A stretch of DNA of 64,000 nucleotides. Source: UTPRO1 sp031400185 (lineage in GTDB: Bacteria; Desulfobacterota; Binatia; UTPRO1). Made by a program: the position numbers and the translations under genes. Below the pieces are notes generated by a model. It made no database searches. It worked only from the letters and a program-made list of their open reading frames with translations, and had not been told where the DNA came from. Of this stretch, positions 44,322-53,282 are shown piece after piece (the first letter of the stretch is position 1; each line of letters opens with the position of its first letter). The stretch is taken from positions 1-64,000 of the forward strand of contig JANNPN010000255.1 in the NCBI GenBank assembly GCA_031400185.1, read 5' to 3'.

Positions 44322-45509
44322 ATGCCGTCCACCGAGCGCTTGCCGCGTGACTTCTACCTCGTCACGGCTGCGAACTTCGCCTTCTTCCTGAACTTCGCGT
44401 CGTTCTTCTTGCTGCCGCTCTACCTGCACGAGCTCGGCGCGAGTCCCGAGACGATCGGCTACGTCATGGGGACCGCGGGCTTCGCCGGCATCGTGGTGCT
44501 GCCGTTCCTCGGTATGCTGCTCGACCGCGTCGATCGCCGGCACTTCGTGGTCGCGGGGGCCACCGTCATGGTGCTCGCGTCGTTCGCGTATCTCGTCGTG
44601 CCGGGGACGAGCCCGCTCCTCTACGTGCTGCGCGCGATCCAGGGCTTCGCGTTCACGGCGGCCTTCGTCACGGCCTCGACGCTGGCCGCGGAGCTCGCGC
44701 CGCTGCCGATCCGCGGCCGCGCGCTCGGGCTCTTTGGCGTCTCGACCTTGCTCACGCATGCGATCGCGCCCGCGCTCGGCGAGGTCATCGCGCGCCGCTT
44801 CGGCTTTCCGACGCTCTTCGCGTTCGCGGGGGCGCTCGGCGTCGTGTCGATCGTGCTCAGCCTCGCGGTGCGTGCGCCGCTCGCGACGGCGCGGGCGGCG
44901 GTCGCGCCGGCGTGCCGACGCTCGCTCCGGCGCGAGCCGGTCTTGTGGCTCGCCGCGGCGACCATGACCGCGTGCGGCATGGGCTACGGCACCGTCATCA
45001 CGTTCCTGCCGACCTTCGTCCACACGGCCGGCATCGAGCGCGTGGCGCCGTTCTTCGTGTCCTACTCGCTCGCCGCGATCGGCGTGCGCATCGGGCTCGG
45101 TGGGTTGTCCGACCGCGTCGGGCGCCGTCCCGTGCTCTTCCCGGCGATGGCGGTGATGGCGGTCGCGATCGTCGCCCTCGGTTCCGTGGCGAGCATCCCG
45201 GCGCTCGTGGTGGTCGGGCTGCTCTTCGGCGCCGGGCACGGCATGGTCTACCCGACCGCGAACGCGCTCATGGTGGACTTGAGCCACGCCGGGAACCTCG
45301 GCCGCGTGCAGACGCTCTTCTCGGGATCGTTCAGCGTCGGGGTCTCGACGAGCGCGTTCGTCTTCGGCGGGATCATCGAGCGCTTCGGCTATCGCACCGC
45401 GTTCACGACGGCCGCCGGCTGCGTCGCGCTCGGAATCCTGCTGCTCTGGCTCGCGCCGGAACGCGATGCGGCCGAGGTCGAGGACGTGTTGGCGGCCGTC
45501 GAGAGGTAG
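44322..45509 (+). CDS. Major facilitator superfamily transporter
   Basis: A 395-residue inner-membrane protein with twelve hydrophobic helices. The MFS loop motif between helices 2 and 3 is visible (GMLLDRVDRRHF), and repeated weakly between 8 and 9 (GGLSDRVGRRPVLF). The fold is closest to small-molecule exporters of the Bcr/arabinose-efflux kind. There is no adjacent regulator, so the substrate cannot be named. Confidence 0.9.
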   Translation: MPSTERLPRDFYLVTAANFAFFLNFASFFLLPLYLHELGASPETIGYVMGTAGFAGIVVLPFLGMLLDRVDRRHFVVAGATVMVLASFAYLVVPGTSPLLYVLRAIQGFAFTAAFVTASTLAAELAPLPIRGRALGLFGVSTLLTHAIAPALGEVIARRFGFPTLFAFAGALGVVSIVLSLAVRAPLATARAAVAPACRRSLRREPVLWLAAATMTACGMGYGTVITFLPTFVHTAGIERVAPFFVSYSLAAIGVRIGLGGLSDRVGRRPVLFPAMAVMAVAIVALGSVASIPALVVVGLLFGAGHGMVYPTANALMVDLSHAGNLGRVQTLFSGSFSVGVSTSAFVFGGIIERFGYRTAFTTAAGCVALGILLLWLAPERDAAEVEDVLAAVER

Positions 45510-45578
45510 CGGAAGAGGAATCTCTCCCCCTTCTCCCCACTTGTCATCGGCGGCCGGGATTGCGAGTGTGCGCCCGCC

Positions 45579-46787
45579 ATGCGCTCGATCATGCTTGCCA
45601 CGGCGACGGCCTGCCTCGCGGCGGCGACGAGCGGCCTCGCGGAGGAGCGTCGTGAGGATCTGCTGACGCTCGCCAACGGCGCGATCGTGGCCCGCGCGAG
45701 CGTCGACCCGGCGCGGGCGCTCGACCTCCTCGACGGCAATCCCGCGCGGGGATGGAGTAACCAGCGGCCGAAGGACCGGCCGCCCTACACGTTCGTGTTC
45801 GAGCTGCTCGCGCCGACCGTGCTGCGCGAGGTCGTCGTCGACACCGCCGGCAAGCGGCCCGGCGGGGCCGCCGGCGCCGCCGCGAAGACCGTCGCGATCG
45901 CGGCCTCCGCGTCCGGCCCCGACGGAGAGTTCGCGCCGCTCGGCACGGTGGACGTCGCCGAGGAGGGCGCGGCGTCGCTGCGCGTCGAGGCGACGACGCC
46001 CGTTCGCTGGCTGCGCGTCGAGGTGCAAGCGAACCACGGCAACCCGCAGTGGACGTACCTCGACGAGGTGAGCGCGTACGGCGAGCAGGAGCCGGTGCCC
46101 GACGACGACGGGCGCTACACTGGCGCCTGGACCAGCAACTTCGGACCGATCGAGCTCGTACAGACCGGAAGCCAGCTCGCCGGCTGCTATCGCGAAGGGA
46201 CGCTCGTCGGGAGCGTCGGCGGCGGCGTCGCGCGCGTCGCGTGGCAGGACCGGAAGAGCGCGAAAGTGCAGGGCACGGCGCTCTTCGTCGTCGACGCCCG
46301 GAAGCACCTCGAAGGCGTCCAGTATCGGCTGCCGAGCCGGGCCCGCTGGGGCGGCCCGCCGGCGACGGCGAAGACGCCGAAGACCGAGTGCGGCAAGACG
46401 CCCCCGCCTGCGAACCCGATCGCCGCAGCCTTCGCGGCGCGCGGCGAGATCGCGCTCTACGGCATCTACTTCGACTTCGATGCCGACGTGCTGCAGGCGC
46501 GCTCGGAGCCCGTGTTGCGCCAGCTCGCGGACGCGCTCGGGGCGGCCGAATCGTTCGCGGTCGACGTCGAGGGCCACACCGACGACGTCGGGGCCGATCC
46601 CTACAACCTCGACCTCTCGCGGCGGCGTGCCGAGGCCGTCGTCGCGTGGCTCGCCGCGCACGGTATCGAGCGGTCCCGGCTCCATGCCGCCGGTCGCGGC
46701 GAAACCGAGCCGGTCGCCGACAACACGACCGCCGACGGTCGCGCGCTGAACCGTCGCGTCACGGTCGCGAAGCGCCAGAACCCTTGA
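45579..46787 (+). CDS. OmpA-family protein with discoidin-like N-terminal domain
   Basis: A 402-residue exported protein with a signal peptide (about 1-21, AAATSGLAE). Residues 30-165 are a beta-sandwich resembling F5/8-type (discoidin) domains, with DGNPARGWSNQ, FELLAPTVLREVVVDT and LRVEVQANHG. After a second beta region (about 180-260), residues 285-400 form a complete OmpA C-terminal peptidoglycan-binding domain (IYFDFDADVL, VEGHTDDVG, NLDLSRRRAEAVV, NRRVTV). It would link an envelope or surface protein to the cell wall. The next gene, 13 bp on, is also exported. Confidence 0.87.
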   Translation: MRSIMLATATACLAAATSGLAEERREDLLTLANGAIVARASVDPARALDLLDGNPARGWSNQRPKDRPPYTFVFELLAPTVLREVVVDTAGKRPGGAAGAAAKTVAIAASASGPDGEFAPLGTVDVAEEGAASLRVEATTPVRWLRVEVQANHGNPQWTYLDEVSAYGEQEPVPDDDGRYTGAWTSNFGPIELVQTGSQLAGCYREGTLVGSVGGGVARVAWQDRKSAKVQGTALFVVDARKHLEGVQYRLPSRARWGGPPATAKTPKTECGKTPPPANPIAAAFAARGEIALYGIYFDFDADVLQARSEPVLRQLADALGAAESFAVDVEGHTDDVGADPYNLDLSRRRAEAVVAWLAAHGIERSRLHAAGRGETEPVADNTTADGRALNRRVTVAKRQNP

Positions 46788-46800
46788 GGAGGATACTCCG

Positions 46801-47604
46801 ATGATGCTGCGACAGCTCTCGCTCCAAGCGCTCGTCTTGACCGCAGTCGCGACCGCGGCAGAGGCCGGTGTCCTCATCGTGGGCACCTATACCGGCACGA
46901 AGCAGCCGAACGGCCGCACCGTCGAGTTCCGCATCCAGGACGGCCGCGCCCGGATCACGAGCCAGCCGGGGCAGTTCATCTACTACGACCATGCCAAGCG
47001 CACGGCCTACATCGTCGACATGGAGAAGAAGACCTCGTTCGAGATGACCGAGGATCGTGCGAAACAGGTCGCGGCTCAGCTCTCCGAGGCGCAGAAGATG
47101 ATGGAGGCGAAGCTCAAGGAGCTGCCGCCCGACAAGCGCGTCATGGTCGAGAAGATGATGAAGGAGCAGGGCGGCGGACCCCCGCCGGCCGGCGGCCGGA
47201 AGCCGCTCGACTACACGCAGGCCGGGAGCGGGAAAGTCGGGACGTGGCCATGTAGCCGCTACACCGCCTCCGGCGACGGCCGAAAGGTCGAGGTGTGCAG
47301 CGCCGAGGCCGCCGATGTCGGGCTCGCGGCGGCGGACGTCGCCGTCTTCGAGGGCTTCCTCGACCTCTCCGAGAAGATGGCCGGCGAGGCCGCCGCGTCC
47401 GGCGGCGTCGGGGTGGGACCGGACCGTGGGTTTCCCGGCTTGCCCCTCGAGCGGAAGGAGACCCGCGAGGGAGTCATCACCGACCGCTTCGTGATCGACT
47501 CGATCACGCAGGAGACCGTCCCGGCTGCCGACCTTCAGGTCCCCGCCGGCCTGAAGCCCCTGACGCCCCCTCCCGGACCCCCCGGAGCACCAGCGAAGCG
47601 CTGA
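46801..47604 (+). CDS. Exported DUF4412-like protein
   Basis: A 267-residue exported protein with a signal peptide (about 1-22, AVATAAEA) and a very good ribosome binding site (gaggagga). Residues 28-125 read as a DUF4412-type domain: IDDGRARI-like strands, then IYYDHAKRTAYIVDMEKKTSFEMTEDRAKQ and a helix with ELPPDKRVMVEKMM. A Pro/Gly linker and a second part (about 140-245) follow. The C-terminus is Pro rich. It forms a probable operon with the OmpA-family gene. The function of the family is unknown. Confidence 0.75.
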   Translation: MMLRQLSLQALVLTAVATAAEAGVLIVGTYTGTKQPNGRTVEFRIQDGRARITSQPGQFIYYDHAKRTAYIVDMEKKTSFEMTEDRAKQVAAQLSEAQKMMEAKLKELPPDKRVMVEKMMKEQGGGPPPAGGRKPLDYTQAGSGKVGTWPCSRYTASGDGRKVEVCSAEAADVGLAAADVAVFEGFLDLSEKMAGEAAASGGVGVGPDRGFPGLPLERKETREGVITDRFVIDSITQETVPAADLQVPAGLKPLTPPPGPPGAPAKR

Positions 47605-48028
47605 ATCGTGGCGCCTCGCGGGGCCGATGACTCCCATCTGCCTGCCTGATGGGCAGCCGCGGTCCAATTTCGAAGCAGCGGTAGCGAGCAGCTAGCCATC
47701 AGCGAGTCCGATCGCGATCAACGGTTTCCCTAATCCTTGTGCCCTCTCGACCTAACATCCTGAACGGGTTGAGGCGTTGTTCCGCGGGTTCAGTCCCACC
47801 CCCGTCCTCAGACGTGCCTGGAGCACTCGGTACGAGCATTGCTATCCACCTTTACATTGGTTCACCGTCCACCCTTAGGTCACCCCAAATAAGCATCTAG
47901 GAAACCTGGTCGGAGTCGCTTGTCCACCCTGAGGTTGGTGACCATGTCGGGATTTTGGCGGCATGGGGGTTGCTGATCGCCCCCACGATCGGACCACCAT
48001 CACACGGGCAACCGGAGGAGGAGCTTTG
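47605..48028 (+). promoter_or_regulatory. Intergenic region with sigma-54 promoter upstream of amt
   Basis: This is the only gap above 300 bp. At 47828-47843, cggtacgagcattgct matches the sigma-54 consensus at 14 of 16 positions, with the GG (47829-47830) and GC (47841-47842) exactly ten bases apart. Transcription would start near 47854, leaving a leader of about 175 nt. A short hairpin (cccatc / gatggg, 47633-47653) may end the upstream gene. I see no NtrC-type palindrome and no tRNA. Confidence 0.6.
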
Positions 48029-49384
48029 ATGGATCACAGGATGCGAAGACTTTCGTACGCCGTCTTGGGCGGCGTGCTCGCCGTCGCGAGCTCCGCCGGA
48101 GCGCAAGAAGGCGCTGAAGCGGCGGCGCCAGCCGCCCCGACGTTCGACACCGGCGACACCGCTTGGATGCTCACGAGCACGGCCCTTGTCCTCATGATGA
48201 CGATCCCGGGCCTCTTCCTCTTCTACGGCGGCCTCGTGCGGTCGAAGAACGTGCTCTCGACGATCATGCACAGTTTCTTCTGCGCCGCCCTCATCAGCGT
48301 GACCTGGGTGCTCTACGGCTACTCGCTCGCGTTCGGTACCGACGTCGGCGGGTTCATCGGCGGACTCGACTTCGTCGGGTTGAACGGCATCCTCGGCACC
48401 GCAAACCCACTCGCGCCGACGATCCCGCACATCCTGTTCGTCGTGTACCAGGCGACGTTCGCGATCATCACGCCGGCCCTCATCTCCGGCGCGTTCGCCG
48501 AGCGCATGAGCTTCCCGGCGTTCGCGCTCTACATGCTCCTCTGGTCGACCTTCATCTACAGCCCGCTCGCCCATTGGGTGTGGGGCGGCGGCTGGATCGG
48601 CGCGCAGATCGGCGCGCTCGACTTTGCGGGCGGCACCGTCGTCCACATCTCGAGCGGTGTCTCGGCGCTCGTGACCGCGCTCTACCTCGGCAAGCGCATG
48701 GGCTACCCGACGCAGCCGATGCCGCCGCACAACCTCGCGTTCTCGGCGATCGGCGCCTCGCTCCTGTGGGTCGGCTGGTTCGGCTTCAACGCGGGTAGCG
48801 CCGTCTCGTCGGGGGAGCTCGCGGCGACCGCCTTCCTCAACACGAACACGGCAGCGGCGGCGGCGACCCTCGGCTGGATGGCGGCGGAGTGGCTGCGGTC
48901 CGGAAAGCCGACGATGCTCGGCGCCGCGTCAGGCGCGGTCGCGGGTCTCGTCTGCATCACGCCGGCCGCCGGGTTCGTGACGCCGATGGCGTCGATCATC
49001 TTCGGCCTCGCCGGCGGCATCGTGTGCTACTTCGCCGTCAGCATGAAGCCGAGCTTCGGCTACGACGACGCGCTCGACGTGGTCGGCGTGCACATGGTCG
49101 GCGGGACGCTCGGCGCCATCCTGACCGGCGTGTTCGCGACGAAGGCCGTGAACTCCGCGGTGCCGACGCTCAGCCTCGGCCTCGACGGCGGCCTCCTCTA
49201 CGGCTATCCCGGCATGCTTGGGAAGCAGCTGATCGCGATCGCCGCGACGTACATCTTCTGCGGCGTCGGCACCCTCGTCATTCTCATGGTCGTGAACGCC
49301 ATCACGCCGCTCCGTCCGATGGCGGACGACGAGAGCATCGGCCTCGATCTCTCGCAGCACAGCGAGACGGCGTACACGAGCTGA
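48029..49384 (+). CDS. amt: Ammonium transporter
   Basis: A 451-residue trimeric channel for ammonia/ammonium. A signal peptide (about 1-25) is followed by eleven helices. The family motifs are FFYGGLVRSKN, the first pore His in GGTVVHISSGVSAL, WFGFNAGSA, and the second pore His in VGVHMVGGTLGAI. A strong ribosome binding site (ggaggaggag) precedes the ATG. A sigma-54 promoter candidate lies upstream, which fits nitrogen control, but no P-II (glnK) gene is adjacent. A 14-bp hairpin ends the unit. Confidence 0.95.
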   Translation: MDHRMRRLSYAVLGGVLAVASSAGAQEGAEAAAPAAPTFDTGDTAWMLTSTALVLMMTIPGLFLFYGGLVRSKNVLSTIMHSFFCAALISVTWVLYGYSLAFGTDVGGFIGGLDFVGLNGILGTANPLAPTIPHILFVVYQATFAIITPALISGAFAERMSFPAFALYMLLWSTFIYSPLAHWVWGGGWIGAQIGALDFAGGTVVHISSGVSALVTALYLGKRMGYPTQPMPPHNLAFSAIGASLLWVGWFGFNAGSAVSSGELAATAFLNTNTAAAAATLGWMAAEWLRSGKPTMLGAASGAVAGLVCITPAAGFVTPMASIIFGLAGGIVCYFAVSMKPSFGYDDALDVVGVHMVGGTLGAILTGVFATKAVNSAVPTLSLGLDGGLLYGYPGMLGKQLIAIAATYIFCGVGTLVILMVVNAITPLRPMADDESIGLDLSQHSETAYTS

Positions 49385-49415
49385 CGCGAAGCTCCGAAGG
49401 TTCATACGCACCATG

Positions 49416-49455
49416 CGCGCAACCGGGCGGCCGATCGCGGTCGCCCGGTTGCGCG
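49416..49455. terminator. Hairpin after amt
   Basis: A perfect 14-bp stem (cgcgcaaccgggcg / cgcccggttgcgcg) with a 12-nt loop follows the amt stop by 31 bp. The downstream tract tgtgtttgtga is only partly T-rich. Confidence 0.7.
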
Positions 49456-49480
49456 TGTGTTTGTGATCGATTAGTCGCGG

Positions 49481-50107
49481 ATGAGCATGGCGACGCGCAT
49501 CGTTCTCGCGGATGACCATGCGATCTTTCGGCAGGGGCTGCGCTCGCTTCTCCGCCAGCACCCCGACCTCGAGGTCGTCGCAGAGGTCGAGCGTGCGAGC
49601 GACCTCCTGAACACTCTCGCCGCGACGCCGTGCGATCTTCTCCTGCTCGATCTCCAAATGGAGCGCTGGATGGTCAGCGACATCGAGCACCTCTCGAGCG
49701 TCACGCGCGTGATCGTCCTGACCGCGAGCGAAAGGATCGAGGACGGCCTCGCCGCGATCCGCCTCGGCGCGCGCGCGATCGTGCAGAAGCGGTTCCCCGT
49801 CGAGACCCTCATGGAGGCGATCCGCGCCGTGCTGGAAGGCCTGGTATGGATGCCGGCGACGCTCCAGGCGGAGCTCGCGTCGCAGCTCCGCAACGCCCCT
49901 GCCGTGAAGCTCACGACCCGCGAGAGCGAGATCGTCCGCTGCGTCGCCCTCGGCATGCGCAACGCCGAGATCGCCGAGCGCTGTCAGATCAGCGAGGCGA
50001 CCGTCAAAACCCACATCAACAACATCTTCCAGAAGCTCGACTTCCGCGATCGCGTCGAGCTCACGCGCTACGCTTTCCGCACCGGCCTCCTGAGTCCCCG
50101 CGAGTAA
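49481..50107 (+). CDS. NarL/FixJ-type response regulator
   Basis: A 208-residue two-domain regulator. The receiver has acidic D11-D12 and the phospho-acceptor D57 in LLLLDLQME; VQKRF supplies the conserved Lys. The LuxR-type HTH is at about 145-205 (LTTRESEIVRCVALGMRNAEIAERCQISEATVKTHINNIFQKL). There is no kinase gene nearby. The HisKA_3 kinase at 1631-4162 is of the class that pairs with this regulator type but is 45 kb away. The start may be the ATG at 49481 or 49487. Confidence 0.92.
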   Translation: MSMATRIVLADDHAIFRQGLRSLLRQHPDLEVVAEVERASDLLNTLAATPCDLLLLDLQMERWMVSDIEHLSSVTRVIVLTASERIEDGLAAIRLGARAIVQKRFPVETLMEAIRAVLEGLVWMPATLQAELASQLRNAPAVKLTTRESEIVRCVALGMRNAEIAERCQISEATVKTHINNIFQKLDFRDRVELTRYAFRTGLLSPRE

Positions 50108-50113
50108 CGGCGC

Positions 50114-50560
50114 TTAGTGGCCCGACTCGATCAGCTCCGCGATCGTGAACTGCGCCTCGTTCGTGCCTTTGGCGTCGCCGAAGTTGTAGTTCCAGACGAG
50201 CTTGGTCGCGACTAGCGGATCTTTCGTATCGATGAGCGGAAACGGCGCCCCCGCGACGTACCCTTCGAGCCGCCGCCCGTCGGGGGTGAGCCGCACCTGC
50301 GCATGATACTTCTCGGTCGCTTCCTTGTACGCCGGCGGCCATACGAGCGTCCGCGGCGCCACGATCCGCATGGGCAACCCATGCTGCACGCACCAATACA
50401 ACCCGGGCGAAACGAGCTCCTTCACCTTCTCCGCATTCCCCTTGCCGATGACGTCGCCAACTTCCACATCGGCGAACGCCGGGGCGCGAACGATCGCGAT
50501 CAGCGAAACGAAAAGGAGCGCGACTCGGACCACGCTCCGATTCTCACGCCACGATCGCAC
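50114..50560 (-). CDS. Truncated DUF1329-family exported protein
   Basis: A 148-residue ORF with a signal peptide (about 10-30) beginning at GTG 50560. The mature part closely follows the N-terminus of DUF1329 proteins: NAEKVKELVSPGLYWCVQHGLPMRI, WPPAYKEATEKYHAQVRL, GRRLEGYVAGAPFPLIDTKDP and ATKLVWNYNFG. Family members are usually about 450 residues, so two-thirds of the protein is missing. The frame stops seven bases from the end of the response regulator gene, which suggests a deletion or rearrangement. It may be a pseudogene remnant. Confidence 0.7.
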   Translation of the reverse strand: MRSWRENRSVVRVALLFVSLIAIVRAPAFADVEVGDVIGKGNAEKVKELVSPGLYWCVQHGLPMRIVAPRTLVWPPAYKEATEKYHAQVRLTPDGRRLEGYVAGAPFPLIDTKDPLVATKLVWNYNFGDAKGTNEAQFTIAELIESGH

Positions 50561-50614
50561 CCAAGTCCAGCGCGAAGCGCGAGGACCATCCGTGACGGAC
50601 CGGCGCGACCGCAG

Positions 50615-50893
50615 CTACGCGTGGCCGGCGGCTTCCAGGTCGACCAAGCAATACTCGGGCGTAAGCTCGAGATACTCCGCACGTGCCACGAGCCCATCGA
50701 GCCGCCGATAGACGAGACCTTCCGCGACCTGACCCCGCGGGTTCCGGAACCGGCGCCGCCGCGGGGGCTCTGCGACGATCCAGATCTCCGTCCCATTGTG
50801 CTCGGGGGCGACCCGCCAGGCGCCGTACTCTCCAGCGCGGACGCGGGCTTTACGAAGGAGGGTGGCTTGGGATTTCTCGCGTGCGTCGAGCAT
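50615..50893 (-). CDS. Small hypothetical protein
   Basis: A 92-residue ORF on the same strand as the DUF1329 fragment, 54 bp upstream of it. The sequence has a balanced composition (EIWIVAEPP, LVARAEYLELTPEYCLVDLEAAG) and no signal or membrane segment. The Met at 50893 was chosen over an upstream one that lies in the promoter-like gap. No ribosome binding site is visible. The family is unknown; it could be a chance frame. Confidence 0.4.
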   Translation of the reverse strand: MLDAREKSQATLLRKARVRAGEYGAWRVAPEHNGTEIWIVAEPPRRRRFRNPRGQVAEGLVYRRLDGLVARAEYLELTPEYCLVDLEAAGHA

Positions 50894-51021
50894 AGCCGTC
50901 GCCAACGTGCATGACCGATGCCATGGGATCGAGGTAGGCAAATCGCGGAGTTTTCAGTAATTCCGGGCGGTCGGGGCGGCAAGAATTCGTCGCTCAGGGC
51001 GGTTTCTTGGCAGGAGGGGGA

Positions 51022-51990
51022 ATGGCGATCGGTCTCGGAGTCGTAGGTACGGGGAAGCACGGCGCACGTTACCTGAAGCACGTGGCCGACGTCCCGGCGC
51101 TTCGGCTCGCCGCGATCACGCGCCGCGACCGCGCGGCAGGGGAGGAGCAGGCCCGGGAAAACGGTTGCCGGTTCCACGCGACGCCCGCTGACCTGATCGC
51201 CGACCCGGCGGTCGACGCGGTTGCCCTCGTGGTCCCGCCGACGCTGAACGTCGACCTCGCGCTCCGCGTCGCACGCGCCGGGAAGCACCTCGTGATCGAG
51301 AAGCCCTTGGCGCCGACGGTCGCCGACTGCCGGCGCATCGCCGACGCGGTCGCAGCCGCCGGTGTCACCGCGATGGTCGCCCACACGCTGCGCTTCAACC
51401 AGGTTGTCGTGGCGCTCCGCGACGCGTTGCCGTCCATCGGTCCTTTGCACGCGGCGGTGCTGACGCAACGCTTCGAGCCGTCCTCGCTCGTGTGGCTCGA
51501 CCGGCGCAATGAAGCCGGTGGCGGCATCGTCCTCCACACCGGCGTTCACTGCTTCGACCTGCTGCGCCACCTGACCGGGCGCGAGGCGGTGCGCGTGTCG
51601 GCGGTTGCCACCGCGGTCGCGACGCGTGACACCGAGGACAACTTCGCGGCGGCGATCGAGATGACGGACGGGCTCGTAGCGTCGATCGGCAGCTCGCGCG
51701 CCACGATCGGGCGGTCCGGCGGGATCGAGCTCGCGGGACGGGACGGCCAGCTCGTGGGCGATCACGTACACGGCGCTGCCGCGCGGCTCGTCGGCACGAC
51801 ACGCACGCCGCTTCGGATGGGCGCACCCGCGATGACGGTGGAGCTGACGTTGGCCGAGTTCGCTGCAGCCATTACCGCTCGCAGAGACCCGAGCATCACG
51901 CTCGCCGACGGCGGGAGCAGCGTCGCGCTCGCGGAGGCGTGCTACCGCGCTATGGCGAGCGGTCGCTCCGAGCCGGTCGCGCGCTGGTAG
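51022..51990 (+). CDS. Gfo/Idh/MocA-family NAD(P)-dependent oxidoreductase
   Basis: A 322-residue oxidoreductase. The Rossmann fold opens with LGVVGTGKHGARYLKHV (5-21), and the diagnostic EKPLA lysine motif is near 93-97. The C-terminal alpha/beta domain follows, with GGGIVLHTGVHCFDLLRHLTG (an H-x3-H-like catalytic region). Family members oxidise or reduce sugars, inositols or related alcohols. The ATG at 51022 is set by the ribosome binding site (ggaggggg). The gene stands alone, and the substrate cannot be assigned. Confidence 0.9.
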   Translation: MAIGLGVVGTGKHGARYLKHVADVPALRLAAITRRDRAAGEEQARENGCRFHATPADLIADPAVDAVALVVPPTLNVDLALRVARAGKHLVIEKPLAPTVADCRRIADAVAAAGVTAMVAHTLRFNQVVVALRDALPSIGPLHAAVLTQRFEPSSLVWLDRRNEAGGGIVLHTGVHCFDLLRHLTGREAVRVSAVATAVATRDTEDNFAAAIEMTDGLVASIGSSRATIGRSGGIELAGRDGQLVGDHVHGAAARLVGTTRTPLRMGAPAMTVELTLAEFAAAITARRDPSITLADGGSSVALAEACYRAMASGRSEPVARW

Positions 51991-52090
51991 ACATAAACGG
52001 CGGTGCCGTAGAGCTTTCGCTCGGCGGCACCGCCGGTGCCGGACTCCAAGCGTCCGGCGGCCATTCGACGACGATGTGCGACAGCCGACG

Positions 52091-52477
52091 TTACTCGGTC
52101 GTCGTGGTCGTTGTTTTGGTTTCCTTCCGAACGGACGGCTGCTTGGTCACTTTCGTGACGATCATGCGGTCGCCGTCTCGCGTATACGTGACGGTGACGG
52201 GCGAATCTTTGATCGTCTCGTACGTGACGGTCTTGCCCTGATCGTCGACGAACATCGTTTCCTTGTTGTAGGTGTAGGTCGAGGGGGCGGTCGCCGTTTC
52301 CGATCGCAGCACGATCGTCGACGATGACGGATTCACCTCGGTGACCGTCCCTTGATAGGTCGTCGTCCTCTCGGTCGTCTTCTCGACCATGTCGGCGCGC
52401 AGTGGCGCCGCAGTCGCGAGACCAAGAGACAAAGCCAGGGTCGGTGCCAACATCACTCTTCCAAAGGTCATTCTCAT
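52091..52477 (-). CDS. Small exported protein, Thr-rich
   Basis: A 128-residue protein with a signal peptide (about 1-28, ATAAPLRA) and a ribosome binding site (aaggaggat) six bases before the ATG. The mature part is a short beta-rich domain (YQGTVTEVNPSSSTIVLRSE) and ends in a run of threonines (KETKTTTTTTE). No family is recognised with confidence; an OB-like small periplasmic domain is possible. Confidence 0.72.
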   Translation of the reverse strand: MRMTFGRVMLAPTLALSLGLATAAPLRADMVEKTTERTTTYQGTVTEVNPSSSTIVLRSETATAPSTYTYNKETMFVDDQGKTVTYETIKDSPVTVTYTRDGDRMIVTKVTKQPSVRKETKTTTTTTE

Positions 52478-52844
52478 GATCCTCCTTGTGGGAAGTCACG
52501 AGCAGCGAGGTCCGTGCCAGCCCGTGGGCGAACGTAACCGCCTGATGCTGCTGACGATTGACCTCCGCGATGGCGAAAGCGCTCGCGTCGGCGTGTAGGT
52601 TCGCCCACGTCAGGGAGGTGTTTTCTACTTTTTGCCGGGTGGTCGAGGCAGGCAGAACGTCAGCGGCCACACCCGAGGTGGGACCGCGAGCCGGGGATCG
52701 TTCTCGGCCGGTCCTCCTTCGGGGGCGGTCCGGTATGTGACGTCCAACCCCAGACGGCGTTCGCGGAACGCCGCGACCCTCACGCGAGGAGGGAAGAAGA
52801 TGAGTCCATGCGCGGGGTGCCGCCGCCGGCTATAACGGCAGGTG

Positions 52845-53282
52845 ATGCGGAGCCGCTGCCGGTCAGTGCTCGTCGCGCTCGTCCTCGGCGTCGCCGTGTC
52901 CGCGGCCGGCGCCGCCGAGCCGCGTCCGAGTGCGGTGCCGAGCCCCGAGGACGCGACGACGCGCTGGAGCACGAAGCGGGTCTTCCGGGTGCACTACGAC
53001 TCCACGCCGTCGCCGGTGCCTCTCCTCGCGCTCCATCAATGGACGATCGCGATCGCCGACGCCGACGCGCGTCCGGTGGACGGCGCGACGGTGACGGTGC
53101 TCGGCGGCATGCCCGCGCACGCGCACGGACTCCCGACGGTGCCGACCGTGAAGGAGCTCGGGGGCGGGCGCTATCTCGTCGAAGGGCTCAAGTTCCACAT
53201 GCCTGGCGCGTGGGTGGTGGCGTTCCGCATCAAGGCGGGTGCGCGCGTCGACTCGGTGAGCTTCCCGTTCGAGCTTCCGTGA
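52845..53282 (+). CDS. Exported FixH/YtkA-like domain protein
   Basis: A 145-residue exported protein with a signal peptide (about 1-22, AVSAAGAA). The mature part is an Ig-like FixH/YtkA-type domain. It has HQWTIAIADADARPVDGATVTVLGGMPAHAHG and GGGRYLVEGLKFHMPGAWVVAFRI, with the Met/His-rich MPAHAHG and FHMPG segments as plausible copper ligands. Its stop overlaps the GTG of the MauG-like gene by four bases. The start may be ATG 52845 or a GTG one codon earlier. Confidence 0.78.
   Translation: MRSRCRSVLVALVLGVAVSAAGAAEPRPSAVPSPEDATTRWSTKRVFRVHYDSTPSPVPLLALHQWTIAIADADARPVDGATVTVLGGMPAHAHGLPTVPTVKELGGGRYLVEGLKFHMPGAWVVAFRIKAGARVDSVSFPFELP

Noticed and set aside
44268..46886. 872-codon minus-strand frame opposite the MFS and OmpA-family genes
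   Set aside because: Low-complexity Arg/His/Asp composition; covers two real genes on the other strand.
47786..47797. gggttcagtccc, resembling a tRNA T-loop
   Set aside because: The flanks do not form a T-stem or acceptor stem, and no anticodon arm is found nearby.
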